Source: CAZUMW01 sp964621615
Lineage (GTDB): Bacteria > Desulfobacterota > WTBG01 > CAIYCZ01 > CAIRTM01
Assembly (NCBI GenBank): GCA_964621615.1
Contig: CAZUMW010000030.1
Location: forward strand, 1-57,692
Direction of reading: 5' to 3'
Length of the DNA: 57,692 nt
The notes beneath the pieces were generated by a model. That model saw nothing but the letters and a program-made list of their open reading frames with translations. It had not been told where the DNA came from and made no database searches. The first letter of the stretch is position 1. Every line of letters starts with the position of its first letter. Position numbers and translations under genes: made by a program. Below, piece after piece: positions 26,934 to 35,414 of this stretch.

Positions 26934-28090
26934 GAAGCGGTGTCCGGGTATTGGGTTTCGGGCTTCCATTCGGTTGAGTAGAGGCTTACTTTTGTCCCCG
27001 GGCTTAGGTAGTGTGCGCCGGCGCTTACCACCAGATCGCCTTCGGCAATGCCATCCAGGACAGGGATTGCCGCCTTTTGCATCGAGCCCGCGGTAATAAA
27101 CCGCTTGCTGACGGTTTTACTGTCCCGGTCGACTACCCATACAAAGGTTTTATTGTCACGGTCATGCAGAACCGCCTCCGGGGGCAGCAGGATATGACGG
27201 GACACGCCGTTTCTGGTGAATGTCATGTGCACGTCCGCAGCCATGCCGGGCTTTATCCGCTCTGATGCAGGCTGCGGAAGAATGACGGTGAGCGGATACG
27301 TCTGGTTCGACGGCTTCGGCTTCGGCGCGAGCTCCTTGAGGTGCGCTTCGTAGCGCTTTCCGGGATAGGCATCAAAAGAGCAGGCAAATGAACGGTATTC
27401 GATGCTTTCTGAGACCAGCTCTTCCGGAATGCCCACGGTTACCTCCATGACAGAGCAGTCGAGAAAAATTACTACGGGCTGTGAGGGCTTGACGTAGTCA
27501 TAGTTTTCGACCAGCTGCGCATACACGTACCCCGGAAAAGGTGCGGTAAGGGCGGTGTCATCCAGCGCGTTACGGGCATCCTGAAGCTCCCGGGCAGTGA
27601 GGTCGACCATGGCCGACAGGCGGTCATACGCCGCTTTTGCATGATCGTATTGCGCTTTTGGTACCGCGTTTGTCGCATACAGATTCCGGTATCGATCGTA
27701 TTGCAGCTTGGCCTCCACGCGCTTTGCCTCGTAGGAGTCAAGCTTTGCTTCAAGCGTTTCGACCCGTACGCGGTAATCCCGCGGGTCAATGCGGGCGATA
27801 AGATCACCCGGGCTGAGAAATTGGCCGATTTCCACAGGCAGACCGCGCAGGGGGCCGCCCACCCGAAACGCAAGATGAACCTCTTTTGTTGCCTGAGCGA
27901 TGCCTGGAAATGACCGGGTTCTGCACGCCGATGTGAATGAAGCCCTGAGAGCTTTAACAGGGCGGCCCTCAACAGGCCATGGGGTTGTTTTTTTTGTGCC
28001 GTTGCCGAAGAATACCAGGGCTGCTATCAGGCAGCCTGCAAATATAACCGATGCTGCGGCTTTCAGTATGATGGTTCGCTTGGTAGCCAT
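26930..28090 (-). CDS. RND efflux periplasmic adaptor (HlyD/AcrA family)
   Basis: 386 residues with an N-terminal membrane anchor or signal (about 8-28). It has the barrel-sandwich hybrid half motif 'KEVHLAFRVGGPLRGLPVEI' and 'GQFLSPGDLIARIDPRDY', then a coiled-coil hairpin (about 105-180), the second lipoyl half 'DTALTAPFPGYVYAQLVE', a beta-barrel domain and a membrane-proximal domain ending in 'GIAEGDLVVSAGAHYLSPG'. It links the inner-membrane pump to the outer-membrane channel. The gene is second after TolC in the operon. Confidence 0.9.
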   Translation of the reverse strand: MATKRTIILKAAASVIFAGCLIAALVFFGNGTKKTTPWPVEGRPVKALRASFTSACRTRSFPGIAQATKEVHLAFRVGGPLRGLPVEIGQFLSPGDLIARIDPRDYRVRVETLEAKLDSYEAKRVEAKLQYDRYRNLYATNAVPKAQYDHAKAAYDRLSAMVDLTARELQDARNALDDTALTAPFPGYVYAQLVENYDYVKPSQPVVIFLDCSVMEVTVGIPEELVSESIEYRSFACSFDAYPGKRYEAHLKELAPKPKPSNQTYPLTVILPQPASERIKPGMAADVHMTFTRNGVSRHILLPPEAVLHDRDNKTFVWVVDRDSKTVSKRFITAGSMQKAAIPVLDGIAEGDLVVSAGAHYLSPGTKVSLYSTEWKPETQYPDTAS

Positions 28091-28154
28091 TGTGTCGCCT
28101 TTCTGGATAGCCCGGATAAACCGGGCTATGACCGGAGTGCCTTTCTGTTTTGCT

Positions 28155-29567
28155 TTACATCATCGGCGTTCGGCCTATTACGTCCTGGAGCGTTGCAATC
28201 GCCACCTGAAGGCCGTACTCAGCTGTGGTCAGGTGTGCGGCTGCTCTGTCCCGCTGTGCCTGTGCTTCAAGCTCCTCTGAAAGCTGAACAAGCTCCTGCT
28301 GCCTGAGCGCCTTTATTTCCCGCAGCCGCTCCTGCCGTGCGCTGAGCTCTTTTTCCCTGAGGGAGAGCAGCTGCCGGGCCGACTGAAGGCGTAAAAACGC
28401 CTGCCGTACCTGCAGCAGTATCATCAAGCTGGCCTGCTCACGCTTGATGAAGCGATCGCGGGCCCGCTCCCGCGCAGCGCGGTACTCATTGATATCCGCA
28501 AACCCGCTGAACACCGACCAGGCGCCGGTCAGCCCGGCAAGGCGCTGCGTTTGATGCAGCATGATCGAATCAGAGGTGTGCTGCAGCGCGCCGAAGGCGG
28601 AAAGCTGTGGAATGAACCGTGTCAGCGCCATTTTTATGTTGTCATCCTGCATGGCAACGCGTATATCCTGCACGCTCATTTCCGGGCGGTTAAGAAGCGC
28701 TTCCAGGGCAAGCGCCTCCATATCCTTTTCAGGAACCGGCAGCCTGCCGGATTCGGCAATCTCCATGCCGGCAAGCGGGTCGAGACCCATAACCTCAAGA
28801 AGGCGGGCGCGTGCAGAGCTGAGCGCCCGGCGATTTTCCTCGCAGGCAAAGCGGCGTTTTTCAAGCAGGGCCGATGCCTCGGCAAGGGCGCTTTGGCTGA
28901 CAAGCTCATATGCTCGCGCCTTTTCAATTTCCTCGTACAGCGCTTCTGCCTGGCGCAGCGATGTTGAAAGAAAGTCGCTGTGCGCTTTGACGGCGCAACA
29001 CCGGTAAAACAGCCGGATAACCTCGAGTGCTATATGCTGCCGGGTGCGAAGCGTGATGAATTCGCTCAGATCAACACCTTTTGAATACATGCTGAATAAA
29101 AACCATGTATACGGGACAAATATCGGCTGCTCTATGGCAGCAGAGGACTCGCTGGCGATCCGCTCTGCAACAGGAAAGGTAAACATGTCTACCTCCGTAG
29201 CGGGCCGGTACTGATTCCACCGCCGGGAGGCACTCACATCGATGCTTGGAAGAAAGTTGGAAAAAGCTATGTCCCGGTCAAGCTGTGCGATGCGCTCCTG
29301 AACGAGTGCTGATTGAATGGCAAGATTGTGACGCTGGGCTGTCGCAACGCAGCTCTGCAGCGTAAGCGGTGAGCCGGCGAGCGATTCTGCGGTTTTGTTG
29401 TCAAGGCCCGAAAGAAACCGGTCCGTGTGCAGCGCGCGCTCTTTGCGCCAGTTATGCGTTCCGCAGGCGCTTATGAGCGCTGCAATCAGAGCGCATATGA
29501 GGCACAGAGTCGCTGTTGTGTAATACGGGGCGAAATCAGGTTGTTGATGTGAGGAAGCTCCGCGCAT
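28155..29567 (-). CDS. TolC-family outer-membrane efflux channel lipoprotein
   Basis: 470 residues. The signal peptide ends at a lipobox (LISAC, Cys near 35), as in the OprM/NodT branch of the family. Long helical stretches alternate with barrel strands; the repeat halves are marked by 'LTLQSCVATAQRHNLAIQSA' and 'ALEALLNRPEMSVQDIRVAM', and each half has a long coiled helix. Its start lies three bases after the regulator stop, so it is translated from the same message. It is the exit duct of the tripartite pump. Confidence 0.9.
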   Translation of the reverse strand: MRGASSHQQPDFAPYYTTATLCLICALIAALISACGTHNWRKERALHTDRFLSGLDNKTAESLAGSPLTLQSCVATAQRHNLAIQSALVQERIAQLDRDIAFSNFLPSIDVSASRRWNQYRPATEVDMFTFPVAERIASESSAAIEQPIFVPYTWFLFSMYSKGVDLSEFITLRTRQHIALEVIRLFYRCCAVKAHSDFLSTSLRQAEALYEEIEKARAYELVSQSALAEASALLEKRRFACEENRRALSSARARLLEVMGLDPLAGMEIAESGRLPVPEKDMEALALEALLNRPEMSVQDIRVAMQDDNIKMALTRFIPQLSAFGALQHTSDSIMLHQTQRLAGLTGAWSVFSGFADINEYRAARERARDRFIKREQASLMILLQVRQAFLRLQSARQLLSLREKELSARQERLREIKALRQQELVQLSEELEAQAQRDRAAAHLTTAEYGLQVAIATLQDVIGRTPMM

Positions 29568-29570
29568 TTT

Positions 29571-30194
29571 TTATATTCCCAGACCTTTCAGAAAAACAGC
29601 CATCTGTTTATCAACCATTTCAGAAAGTGAGGTCGACATGTCCTCAAAATATTTCTGATCGTGCAGAATCAACAGCCCCTCAACGCTTGCCCAGAGCCCG
29701 AATGTTATTTCCTGCGTGCTCATGCCGGGTGAAATCCGGTGCTCCTGCAGGAGGCTGTCTACCGTTTTGTGTACGAGCTCAAGGGCGCTGGAGTGAAGCT
29801 TTTCAAGTTTTTCCTGCAGCTGGGTGGAGAGGTTTACGTTTCTGAATCCGCTGCTCAGCATTACCCAGCGGTCGTGCTGCTCGACATAAAACCGCAGATA
29901 GGCATCCTTCAGGGAGGTGAGACGCTCACGGGCGGATGTTACTTTGTGAATATTTTCGGAGAGCATTTCCAGGAGCACATGAAAGGATTCTTCGCAGATC
30001 CGGGTGTATATGTCGTCTTTGCCGCCGAAATAAAAGTATACCGCCCCGGTTGACAGCTTTGCCGCATCGCAGATATCCCGCATGGTAGTGTTGTGGTAGC
30101 CTTTTTCAAGAAAAAGCTTACGCGCGGCTGATACGATGGTGTTTTCCCGGGCTTCCCGTTCGGCACGGTGTCGATTTTCAAGTATTTCTTTCAT
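29571..30194 (-). CDS. TetR/AcrR family repressor of the efflux operon
   Basis: 207 residues. The N-terminal helix-turn-helix is classic: 'TIVSAARKLFLEKGYHNTTM' and 'CDAAKLSTGAVYFYFGGKDD' (about 20-62). The C-terminal ligand domain ('GLWASVEGLLILHDQKYF') belongs to the AcrR/TetR_C group. It is the first gene of the operon regulator-TolC-adaptor-RND, with the strong palindromic operator at 30208-30238 directly upstream. It therefore probably represses itself and the pump until a drug-like or bile-like inducer binds. Confidence 0.9.
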   Translation of the reverse strand: MKEILENRHRAEREARENTIVSAARKLFLEKGYHNTTMRDICDAAKLSTGAVYFYFGGKDDIYTRICEESFHVLLEMLSENIHKVTSARERLTSLKDAYLRFYVEQHDRWVMLSSGFRNVNLSTQLQEKLEKLHSSALELVHKTVDSLLQEHRISPGMSTQEITFGLWASVEGLLILHDQKYFEDMSTSLSEMVDKQMAVFLKGLGI

Positions 30195-30207
30195 GTATTT
30201 CCTGTAT

Positions 30208-30265
30208 GAACAATGTTATTAAATAGAACATTGTTCTATTATAGAATATCGTTCTGTAAATGCAA
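30208..30265 (-). promoter_or_regulatory. Promoter and double palindromic operator of the efflux operon
   Basis: On the minus strand TTGCAT (30265-30260), a 16-base spacer and TATAAT (30243-30238) form a strong promoter. TAGAACATTGTTCTA (30224-30238) is a perfect palindrome around one base and abuts the -10 box. A second inverted pair GAACAATGTT (30208-30217) / AACATTGTTC (30227-30236) shares its right half, giving overlapping sites. A weaker half site, GAATATCGTTC, lies at 30244-30254. This is the layout of a TetR-family operator. Confidence 0.68.
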
Positions 30266-30406
30266 GTGATTTTAGGAAAGGTATTGATGCTGGCTAGAAC
30301 GGGGCCGGGGTGGAAACAAGGTCCTCGCGGCAGCATTAAACGAACGGTGAAAAAGATATGCGGGACCTGTTTAGATTGTTTTGTGAATAAAACAAACCGG
30401 CTTCAC

Positions 30407-30664
30407 TTATTCGAAATACCCGATAAGGGATTTTCTGAGTCCGGCGCCTGATCGCGATCCTGCATAGAGCGGCGATTTCCGGCGCATCCAGCCCTTGAAG
30501 GTTTTATCTGAAATAATATCCGTCTGCATTCCCTCTGCGCGCTCGATATACTCATGCAGAGCATTTTCTACTACCTTTTGCCGTGATATATGCAGCTTTC
30601 GGGCTATGCGGCGTATATCGCGGCGCATCGAGCAGTCGCAGCGCATTGCAATAATGTTACCCAT
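30407..30664 (-). CDS. Small ribbon-helix-helix-like (CopG/Arc-type) protein
   Basis: 85 residues from the ATG at 30664, chosen because GGAAGGGG lies upstream. 'MRRDIRRIARKLHISRQKVV' and 'ENALHEYIERAEG' resemble a ribbon-helix-helix or short HTH DNA-binding segment. The tail 'DKTFKGWMRRKSPLYAGSRS' is basic. No toxin gene adjoins it. The function is unknown; an orphan antitoxin-like regulator is possible. Confidence 0.5.
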   Translation of the reverse strand: MGNIIAMRCDCSMRRDIRRIARKLHISRQKVVENALHEYIERAEGMQTDIISDKTFKGWMRRKSPLYAGSRSGAGLRKSLIGYFE

Positions 30665-30692
30665 ACCGTCCCCTTCCCTTGTTGTGTGTGTT

Positions 30693-32135
30693 TTAATTGT
30701 TCCGGAAAACGTGTACCGGCGTTGCAATAGCGTAGGTTTCATTGTCTTCTGCCTGCCGGTACCGGGCCTCGAGAAAAAACGCGGTGAAGCCGGTCTCGGC
30801 TGCAGGCCCGGCCACGCCGCTATAGATACCTGAGGCATCGGGTGCGATTTCTTTATATTGCCATGCAATGTTTTTTTCCTGACGGAAGTCCCTGGCCGCA
30901 GGGTTTGCAGCCGACCAGAGCACAACACGCTGCGGTGCTGTGTCGGGGCTCATGGTAAAGGTGCCCTCCTCCCCGAAGGTCCATGAAAGGGCTGGCAGGC
31001 GTTCCCCTTTCAGGATCGATGCAAAAAATGCATCGATTGCCTTTTGCGCTCCTGCCGCAGCCCTGATATCGTGGCCTTTGTTGGGCTCATAATGCAGGTA
31101 TGTGTCTGCCTGAAGCTCCTCAAGGTATATGCCGGCCGCATCTACGGTTGAGTATCCGTCGCCGGTTCCGACAAGAATGAGGGTTGGAACGGTTATTTGA
31201 TCGCGATAATAATAGGGGTCGACATTTTCAACAAGCCGGATACCGTTTTCTGATTGCATGCGCTCAAAAAGATCAAATTCCTGATAGGCCTCAAATGTTT
31301 CTCCCAGGGAATCCCAGTATGTTTCCTGCGCGGCATACTGTGAGCGTATGTCGAGGCTGTCATAGCTGAGCGGTGCGATAGCAGCAACCCGGCTGTCCAG
31401 TGCAGCGGTAAGCCATACGGTCCAGCCGCGCTTTGAATGACCGGTGAGCACAAAGGAATCTATCGGCTTCAGGCCCCAGGAGCGCTTAAGGAAAAACTGT
31501 TCTATCACGTCCATGCCCTGAATAACCCCTTTCACCATAGGGGCAAGGGCGGGCCAGGTCATATCGCCGCTTTCAAGGGCAAGGTCAAACGTTTTTGCCA
31601 GAAGGGCGTCCTCCTCACGCCCTTCTTCATCATCGTTAAATGGATTGATATCCTCCCACCAGTCGTCATCCTCCTCATCCTCAAATGCAACCGGTCCGAT
31701 AGGGATGCCCTGAATTTCGGCGACAATACAGCGATGCTCAAGCGCACGCTCAACAGCAGTTTGTGACGCGCCTGATGGCCGGTCATCGTGCTCCGCGTTA
31801 CCGCGCACTATCTGCACCAGTGCGGTGCCGTGCTGTACAAGGGAAAAAAACGGCAGATATTCAGTATATTTGCCGATCAGGCGCGGTTCGACAACGACCA
31901 GCCAGTGCTCCCACTGCTCCGGCTCCACATCATCCTCATGCCATGATTGTGAAGTGAATTCAAATATATAGGTGGTGTACAGGATGCTGTAATTGGTTTG
32001 TATGAGCGAATAGCTGAAATCGCTGTCCTGAGCGGTCGCGTATCCGGCGAGTGTTGTCCGGTTGTCGGCATGACTAAAAGCAGCAAAAAGCATACATACA
32101 AAACACAATATAAGACTAAAAGATAAACGGTTCAT
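30693..32135 (-). CDS. PhoPQ-activated pathogenicity-related (PqaA-type) family protein
   Basis: 480 residues with a signal peptide ending near FSHA. It matches the PhoPQ-activated pathogenicity-related family, whose alpha/beta-hydrolase core shows here as 'FVLTGHSKRGWTVWLTAALD' (nucleophile Ser in GHSKRG) and 'VPTLILVGTGDGYSTVDAAG', with His in 'YEPNKGHDI'. An acidic insert (about 155-175, EEDDDWWEDINPFNDDEE) is unusual and could bind Ca2+. The product is probably periplasmic or secreted. The biochemical role of the family is poorly known. The small gene at 30407 follows it on the same strand. Confidence 0.85.
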   Translation of the reverse strand: MNRLSFSLILCFVCMLFAAFSHADNRTTLAGYATAQDSDFSYSLIQTNYSILYTTYIFEFTSQSWHEDDVEPEQWEHWLVVVEPRLIGKYTEYLPFFSLVQHGTALVQIVRGNAEHDDRPSGASQTAVERALEHRCIVAEIQGIPIGPVAFEDEEDDDWWEDINPFNDDEEGREEDALLAKTFDLALESGDMTWPALAPMVKGVIQGMDVIEQFFLKRSWGLKPIDSFVLTGHSKRGWTVWLTAALDSRVAAIAPLSYDSLDIRSQYAAQETYWDSLGETFEAYQEFDLFERMQSENGIRLVENVDPYYYRDQITVPTLILVGTGDGYSTVDAAGIYLEELQADTYLHYEPNKGHDIRAAAGAQKAIDAFFASILKGERLPALSWTFGEEGTFTMSPDTAPQRVVLWSAANPAARDFRQEKNIAWQYKEIAPDASGIYSGVAGPAAETGFTAFFLEARYRQAEDNETYAIATPVHVFRNN

Positions 32136-32328
32136 GTCGGTATTCCATTATCAGGTGGTTAATCCGCAGGGCGGGGTGCAGGGGTTTGATTGCGTATATC
32201 AGTTGTTGCCATATTAGTAACATAGGATTTTTATGCTGCCGTGTAAAGGTTTACGGTGCATTTTTATTAATGAACAATGTGGCGGTACCCGAAAAAGCAT
32301 GGTAGACCTGTAACAGGAGATAACGGGT

Positions 32329-32994
32329 ATGAAATTTTTCATTTTTTTTGCCAGTATTATATTTTGTGTGTTTTGTGCAGGCTGTACAGACACAGCAGGA
32401 GGGCCGGGTGGTATGAACGAGGCAGCAACACATACCGGTAAGGATCGCAATCACAGTAACGCACAGGGTATCGCAACACTGGGGGCTGGATGTTTCTGGT
32501 CCGTTGAGGCGGTGTTTGAGAGCCTGCGCGGCGTTGAGTCCGTAACCTCGGGATATGCAGGCGGGCATGTGGAAAACCCGACCTATGAGCAGGTGTGCAC
32601 CGGGGAAACCGGCCACGCCGAGGTGTGTCAGCTCCGGTTTGACCCATCGGTTATTTCGTATCGTGAGCTTCTGGACGTGTTTTTTTACATACACGACCCA
32701 ACTACGCTCAACCGGCAGGGTGCGGATGTGGGAACCCAGTACCGCTCGGTTATTTTTTATCACAATGATCAGCAGAAAATAACCGCTGAAAAGATGAAGG
32801 AACAGCTGAATGCATCAGGAACGCTGCCTGCTCCTGTTGTGACAGAAATTGATGAATTCAAGAATTTTTATCCTGCTGAAGCATATCATCAGGACTACTA
32901 TCGGGAAAATTCCTCTCAAGGATATTGCACCTTCATTATCAGGCCAAAAATGGACAAAATCCGGAGACTGTATGGCGATAAAATGAAAGACTGA
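32329..32994 (+). CDS. msrA: Peptide methionine sulfoxide reductase MsrA, lipoprotein form
   Basis: 221 residues. A lipoprotein signal with FCAGC (Cys19) puts this copy in the periplasm. The MsrA catalytic motif is 'GAGCFWSVEAVFESLRGV' with nucleophile Cys55, followed by 'GYAGGHVENPTYEQVCTGET' and 'YRSVIFYHN'. The enzyme reduces S-methionine sulfoxide in oxidised proteins. No msrB follows, and the electron donor for a periplasmic form is not evident; the ferredoxin and small membrane protein downstream are on the same strand but not clearly linked. Confidence 0.93.
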   Translation: MKFFIFFASIIFCVFCAGCTDTAGGPGGMNEAATHTGKDRNHSNAQGIATLGAGCFWSVEAVFESLRGVESVTSGYAGGHVENPTYEQVCTGETGHAEVCQLRFDPSVISYRELLDVFFYIHDPTTLNRQGADVGTQYRSVIFYHNDQQKITAEKMKEQLNASGTLPAPVVTEIDEFKNFYPAEAYHQDYYRENSSQGYCTFIIRPKMDKIRRLYGDKMKD

Positions 32995-33051
32995 TCTCAC
33001 GGTGCGCAGCCCCGGCAACAGCTCAAACCGTCAACCGGGGCAGGAGGTTAT

Positions 33052-33207
33052 ATGGAAATGTGGTGTGTGGTATTTTTATTTTTCGGGTTATTTTTTTCGT
33101 TTACTCAGAGTGGTAAAAATGATAATGTCTACAATCGTTCAGAGCGAACTATGCGTATGTGTTCGGCTGAACGCACTGAGATTTTAAGGGTAAGGGTAAA
33201 CAGATAA
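33052..33207 (+). CDS. Small single-span membrane protein upstream of ferredoxin
   Basis: A 51-codon frame with a near-ideal ribosome site, AGGAGG, five bases before the ATG. The product opens with one hydrophobic helix ('VVFLFFGLFFSF') and has a basic, polar tail with one Cys at position 5 and one near 37. It ends 27 bases before the ferredoxin start and probably shares its message. No family is recognised. The strong ribosome site is the main support; it could also be a leader peptide. Confidence 0.42.
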   Translation: MEMWCVVFLFFGLFFSFTQSGKNDNVYNRSERTMRMCSAERTEILRVRVNR

Positions 33208-33234
33208 TAAAACGTCAGAAAAGGAGTAAGTATT

Positions 33235-33408
33235 ATGGCAGTAAAAATTGATGCTGAAACATGTACTGGCTGTGGGACATGCGCTGAAGTTTGTCCGGTG
33301 GAAGCAATTACGATTGAAAATGATAAGGCCAAAGTTGACGAAGACACCTGTGTTGACTGCGGAACCTGCGTGGATGAGTGTCCCGTAGAGGCCATTTCCA
33401 TGGAATAG
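33235..33408 (+). CDS. 2[4Fe-4S] ferredoxin, clostridial type
   Basis: 57 residues, starting at an ATG with AAGGAG upstream. Two CxxCxxCxxxCP clusters are complete: Cys10, 13, 16, 20 and Cys39, 42, 45, 49. Length and spacing fit the small bacterial 2[4Fe-4S] ferredoxins, which are low-potential one-electron carriers in anaerobes. The gene ends 43 bases before a perfect intrinsic terminator. Confidence 0.95.
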   Translation: MAVKIDAETCTGCGTCAEVCPVEAITIENDKAKVDEDTCVDCGTCVDECPVEAISME

Positions 33409-33450
33409 CCGCTTCACCGGATGTCAGACAGCGTTTAAACAGTTGTAAAA

Positions 33451-33492
33451 GAAGCGCCTGCGGTAATGAATACTGCAGGCGCTTCTTTTTTT
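33451..33492 (+). terminator. Intrinsic terminator after the ferredoxin gene
   Basis: GAAGCGCCTGC (33451-33461) and GCAGGCGCTTC (33475-33485) form a perfect 11-bp stem with a 13-base loop, followed by seven T. A run of A before the stem lets it work in reverse as well for the convergent OmpA-like gene. Confidence 0.88.
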
Positions 33493-33511
33493 CCGGTTCA
33501 TAGGTTTATTT

Positions 33512-34594
33512 TTAATCCACGGGTTCAAGCTGCACCCTGCGGTTTATTGCGCGCCCCCTCGCAGTGTCATTTGAGGCCAGCGGCTGTGTTTCTCCGAATC
33601 CTTTTGCAGAAAGCCGATCAGGCGATATCCCTTTTTTGACAAAATACTGCATTACCGACCGGGCTCTTTGCTCCGACAGGTTCTTGTTGTAGTCAGCTGA
33701 ACCGGTATTGTCCGTGTGGCCCTGAATTTCAATCCGCAAATCGGCGTTTTTGCGTAAAACCGTGACGGCCTCATCAAGAACAGGATGCATGTCGGATTTT
33801 ATGTCACTTTTGTTAATGTCAAAGTGCAGATTTTTTATAACCCAGCATCCTTTTTCATTAACAGATGCACCTTTTGGCGTATCAGGACAGCTGTCTTTAT
33901 AATCGTATACGCCGTCCCGGTCGCTGTCCAGCGGGCAGCCGCGTGAGTCAACAGATACGCCCTGCGGTGTGCCGGGGCATTTGTCCTTGTAATCGGGAAC
34001 GCCGTCCCCGTCAGAGTCCAGCGGGCAGCCGCGTGAGTCAACAGATACGCCCTGCGGTGTGCCGGGGCATNNNNNNNNNNNNNNNNNNNNNNNNNNNNNN
34101 NNNNNNNNNNNNNNNNNNNNNNNNNNNNNNNNNNNNNNNNNNNNNNNNNNNNNNNNNNNNNNNNNNNNNNCAACAGATACGCCCTGCGGTGTGCCGGGGC
34201 ATTTGTCCTTGTAATCGGGAACGCCATCCCCATCAGAATCCAGCGGGCAGCCGCGTGAGTCAACAGATACGCCCTGAGGCGTGCCGGGACATTTGTCATC
34301 AGGATCCATGACACCGTCGTTATCGGAATCAGGCACCGCTTCCGCCTCCTGCGGGCACACAAAAAAGCCGATCATTCCACCTACGGCTGCGCCTGCTGCA
34401 GCGCCGACCAGGCCGCCTTCAAGCCTGTTGTCGCAGTCTCCCTGATGACCTACTACTGCTCCGGTGCCTGCACCCATTGCTGCACCGAGCGTTGCGCTGT
34501 CTATAATACAGTCTTGACGGCTCTGCATTGTTGCGCAGCCGCAAAAAAGAAGCGACAGCGATACTAGTGGTATCCATACTGTTTTATGTATCAT
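33512..34594 (-). CDS. OmpA-family lipoprotein with thrombospondin type 3 repeats (gap inside)
   Basis: Starts at the ATG at 34594 with AAGGGGG upstream. The signal ends in lipobox LFCGC. A Gly/Ala-rich glycine-zipper segment follows ('LGAAMGAGTGAVVGHQG', 'LVGAAAGAAVGGMIGFF'), then an array of 30-residue Ca2+-binding type 3 repeats with DSDGDGVPD cores, then the C-terminal OmpA peptidoglycan-binding domain with 'IQGHTDNTGSADYNKNLSEQ' and 'RARSVMQYFV'. The run of 100 N falls within the repeats, so the true length and repeat number are unknown; the frame agrees on both sides only because the N-run happens to fit. It probably tethers the outer membrane to peptidoglycan. Confidence 0.85.
   Translation of the reverse strand: MIHKTVWIPLVSLSLLFCGCATMQSRQDCIIDSATLGAAMGAGTGAVVGHQGDCDNRLEGGLVGAAAGAAVGGMIGFFVCPQEAEAVPDSDNDGVMDPDDKCPGTPQGVSVDSRGCPLDSDGDGVPDYKDKCPGTPQGVSVXXXXXXXXXXXXXXXXXXXXXXXXXXXXXXXXXXCPGTPQGVSVDSRGCPLDSDGDGVPDYKDKCPGTPQGVSVDSRGCPLDSDRDGVYDYKDSCPDTPKGASVNEKGCWVIKNLHFDINKSDIKSDMHPVLDEAVTVLRKNADLRIEIQGHTDNTGSADYNKNLSEQRARSVMQYFVKKGISPDRLSAKGFGETQPLASNDTARGRAINRRVQLEPVD
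33887..34308 (-). repeat. 90-bp tandem repeats (TSP type 3 units)
   Basis: The decamer gcgtgagtca recurs at 33941 and 34031, exactly 90 bases apart, and the units on both sides of the N-run are nearly identical at DNA level. Each unit encodes 30 residues with a DSDGDG calcium loop and two Cys. The near-identity indicates recent expansion and explains why assembly failed here. Confidence 0.85.
34071..34170. other. Assembly gap of 100 N
   Basis: Exactly 100 undetermined bases inside the 90-bp repeat array. From the repeat phase the missing length should be 58 plus a multiple of 90, so 100 is a placeholder and not a measured size. Confidence 0.97.
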
Positions 34595-34663
34595 AACGTA
34601 TTCCCCCTTTCGCATAGAGGACAGCCGCCATGTCTGCGGCAGCGGTCCGGGATCAGTTTCAGG

Positions 34664-35080
34664 CTAGGGAAGGGCCAGCCCGCTTGTATCAACGTCGCCG
34701 GCCTTCAGCTTCTCCATATATCCGCTGTACCGGTCTTTGTGATCCTGTATCTCGTTTTTGAGGTCTTCAATTTGCCGGGCGGTTTGCTTTGCTTCCTCCC
34801 CCATCTGCTCAGTCAGGGGGATATTGGCTTTTTCAGCAATAAGGTCCTGTAATTTTTCCTTCTTTTCCATGATGAGGTCTTTTTCTTTCATGGCCGCTTC
34901 CTTGATTTTCAGCAGATCGATTCCGGGCTCAGCCTCCTTTTGCGTTGCAGCCTGCTCCGGGGCCGGGGCTTTCATTTCAGGTGCCGGTTTGCTTTCCTGC
35001 TCCTGCCGGCCGCATCCCGCACAAATAGAAAACGACCACAAAACTGCGCACAGTAGCGCCATTACGTGTTTTGCCTTCAT
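34664..35080 (-). CDS. Coiled-coil lipoprotein of unknown function
   Basis: 138 residues. The signal peptide ends at ICAGC, a lipobox. A Pro/Ala/Glu-rich linker (about 25-50) leads into a long charged helix with heptad spacing, 'MKEKDLIMEKKEKLQDLIAE' and 'QIEDLKNEIQDHKDRY'. No named family is recognised. The ATG at 35080 is preceded by GGAGGAG. It lies upstream of the OmpA-like lipoprotein on the same strand, so both may serve envelope structure. Confidence 0.72.
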   Translation of the reverse strand: MKAKHVMALLCAVLWSFSICAGCGRQEQESKPAPEMKAPAPEQAATQKEAEPGIDLLKIKEAAMKEKDLIMEKKEKLQDLIAEKANIPLTEQMGEEAKQTARQIEDLKNEIQDHKDRYSGYMEKLKAGDVDTSGLALP

Positions 35081-35256
35081 GGTTCTCCTCCTTTGCTTTA
35101 AAGTGGTTATGAAATATGTGAAAAAGTCAGCACCATCACGTCCATGGCAGGTCAGTGATTACACCATGAGGGGCCAATGTCGTACCAGAGAGATTTTTAA
35201 AAATGCCGACACATATCATGTGGATTGCTAATCGCAAGATGTATAAGGTCCTTTTG

Positions 35257-35286
35257 TTGGGATTGGTTGCTCATTGGTACCATAAT
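35257..35286 (+). promoter_or_regulatory. Candidate promoter for the photolyase gene
   Basis: TTGGGA (35257-35262), an 18-base spacer and CATAAT (35281-35286) lie in the gap 35081-35414, which otherwise shows no gene. The -10 box matches five of six consensus positions. Confidence 0.35.
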
Positions 35287-35414
35287 TACACAAAAAGATG
35301 TGTTCAAGGCTTTGTCCCAACTTTTTTAAAAAAATCAAGGAATGGTAAAATTAACTACTTGTCCTTAGCGGTATGAAACATTATCTGTTCAAAACAAAAA
35401 ACATACTATGCACA

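Noticed and set aside
30260..30451. 63-codon plus-strand frame upstream of the efflux operon
   Set aside because: No ribosome site or recognisable motif, starts inside the -35 box of the opposite promoter and runs into the end of the small DNA-binding-like gene.
32357..32763. Minus-strand frames opposite msrA
   Set aside because: Antisense to a gene with a complete catalytic motif; no independent support.
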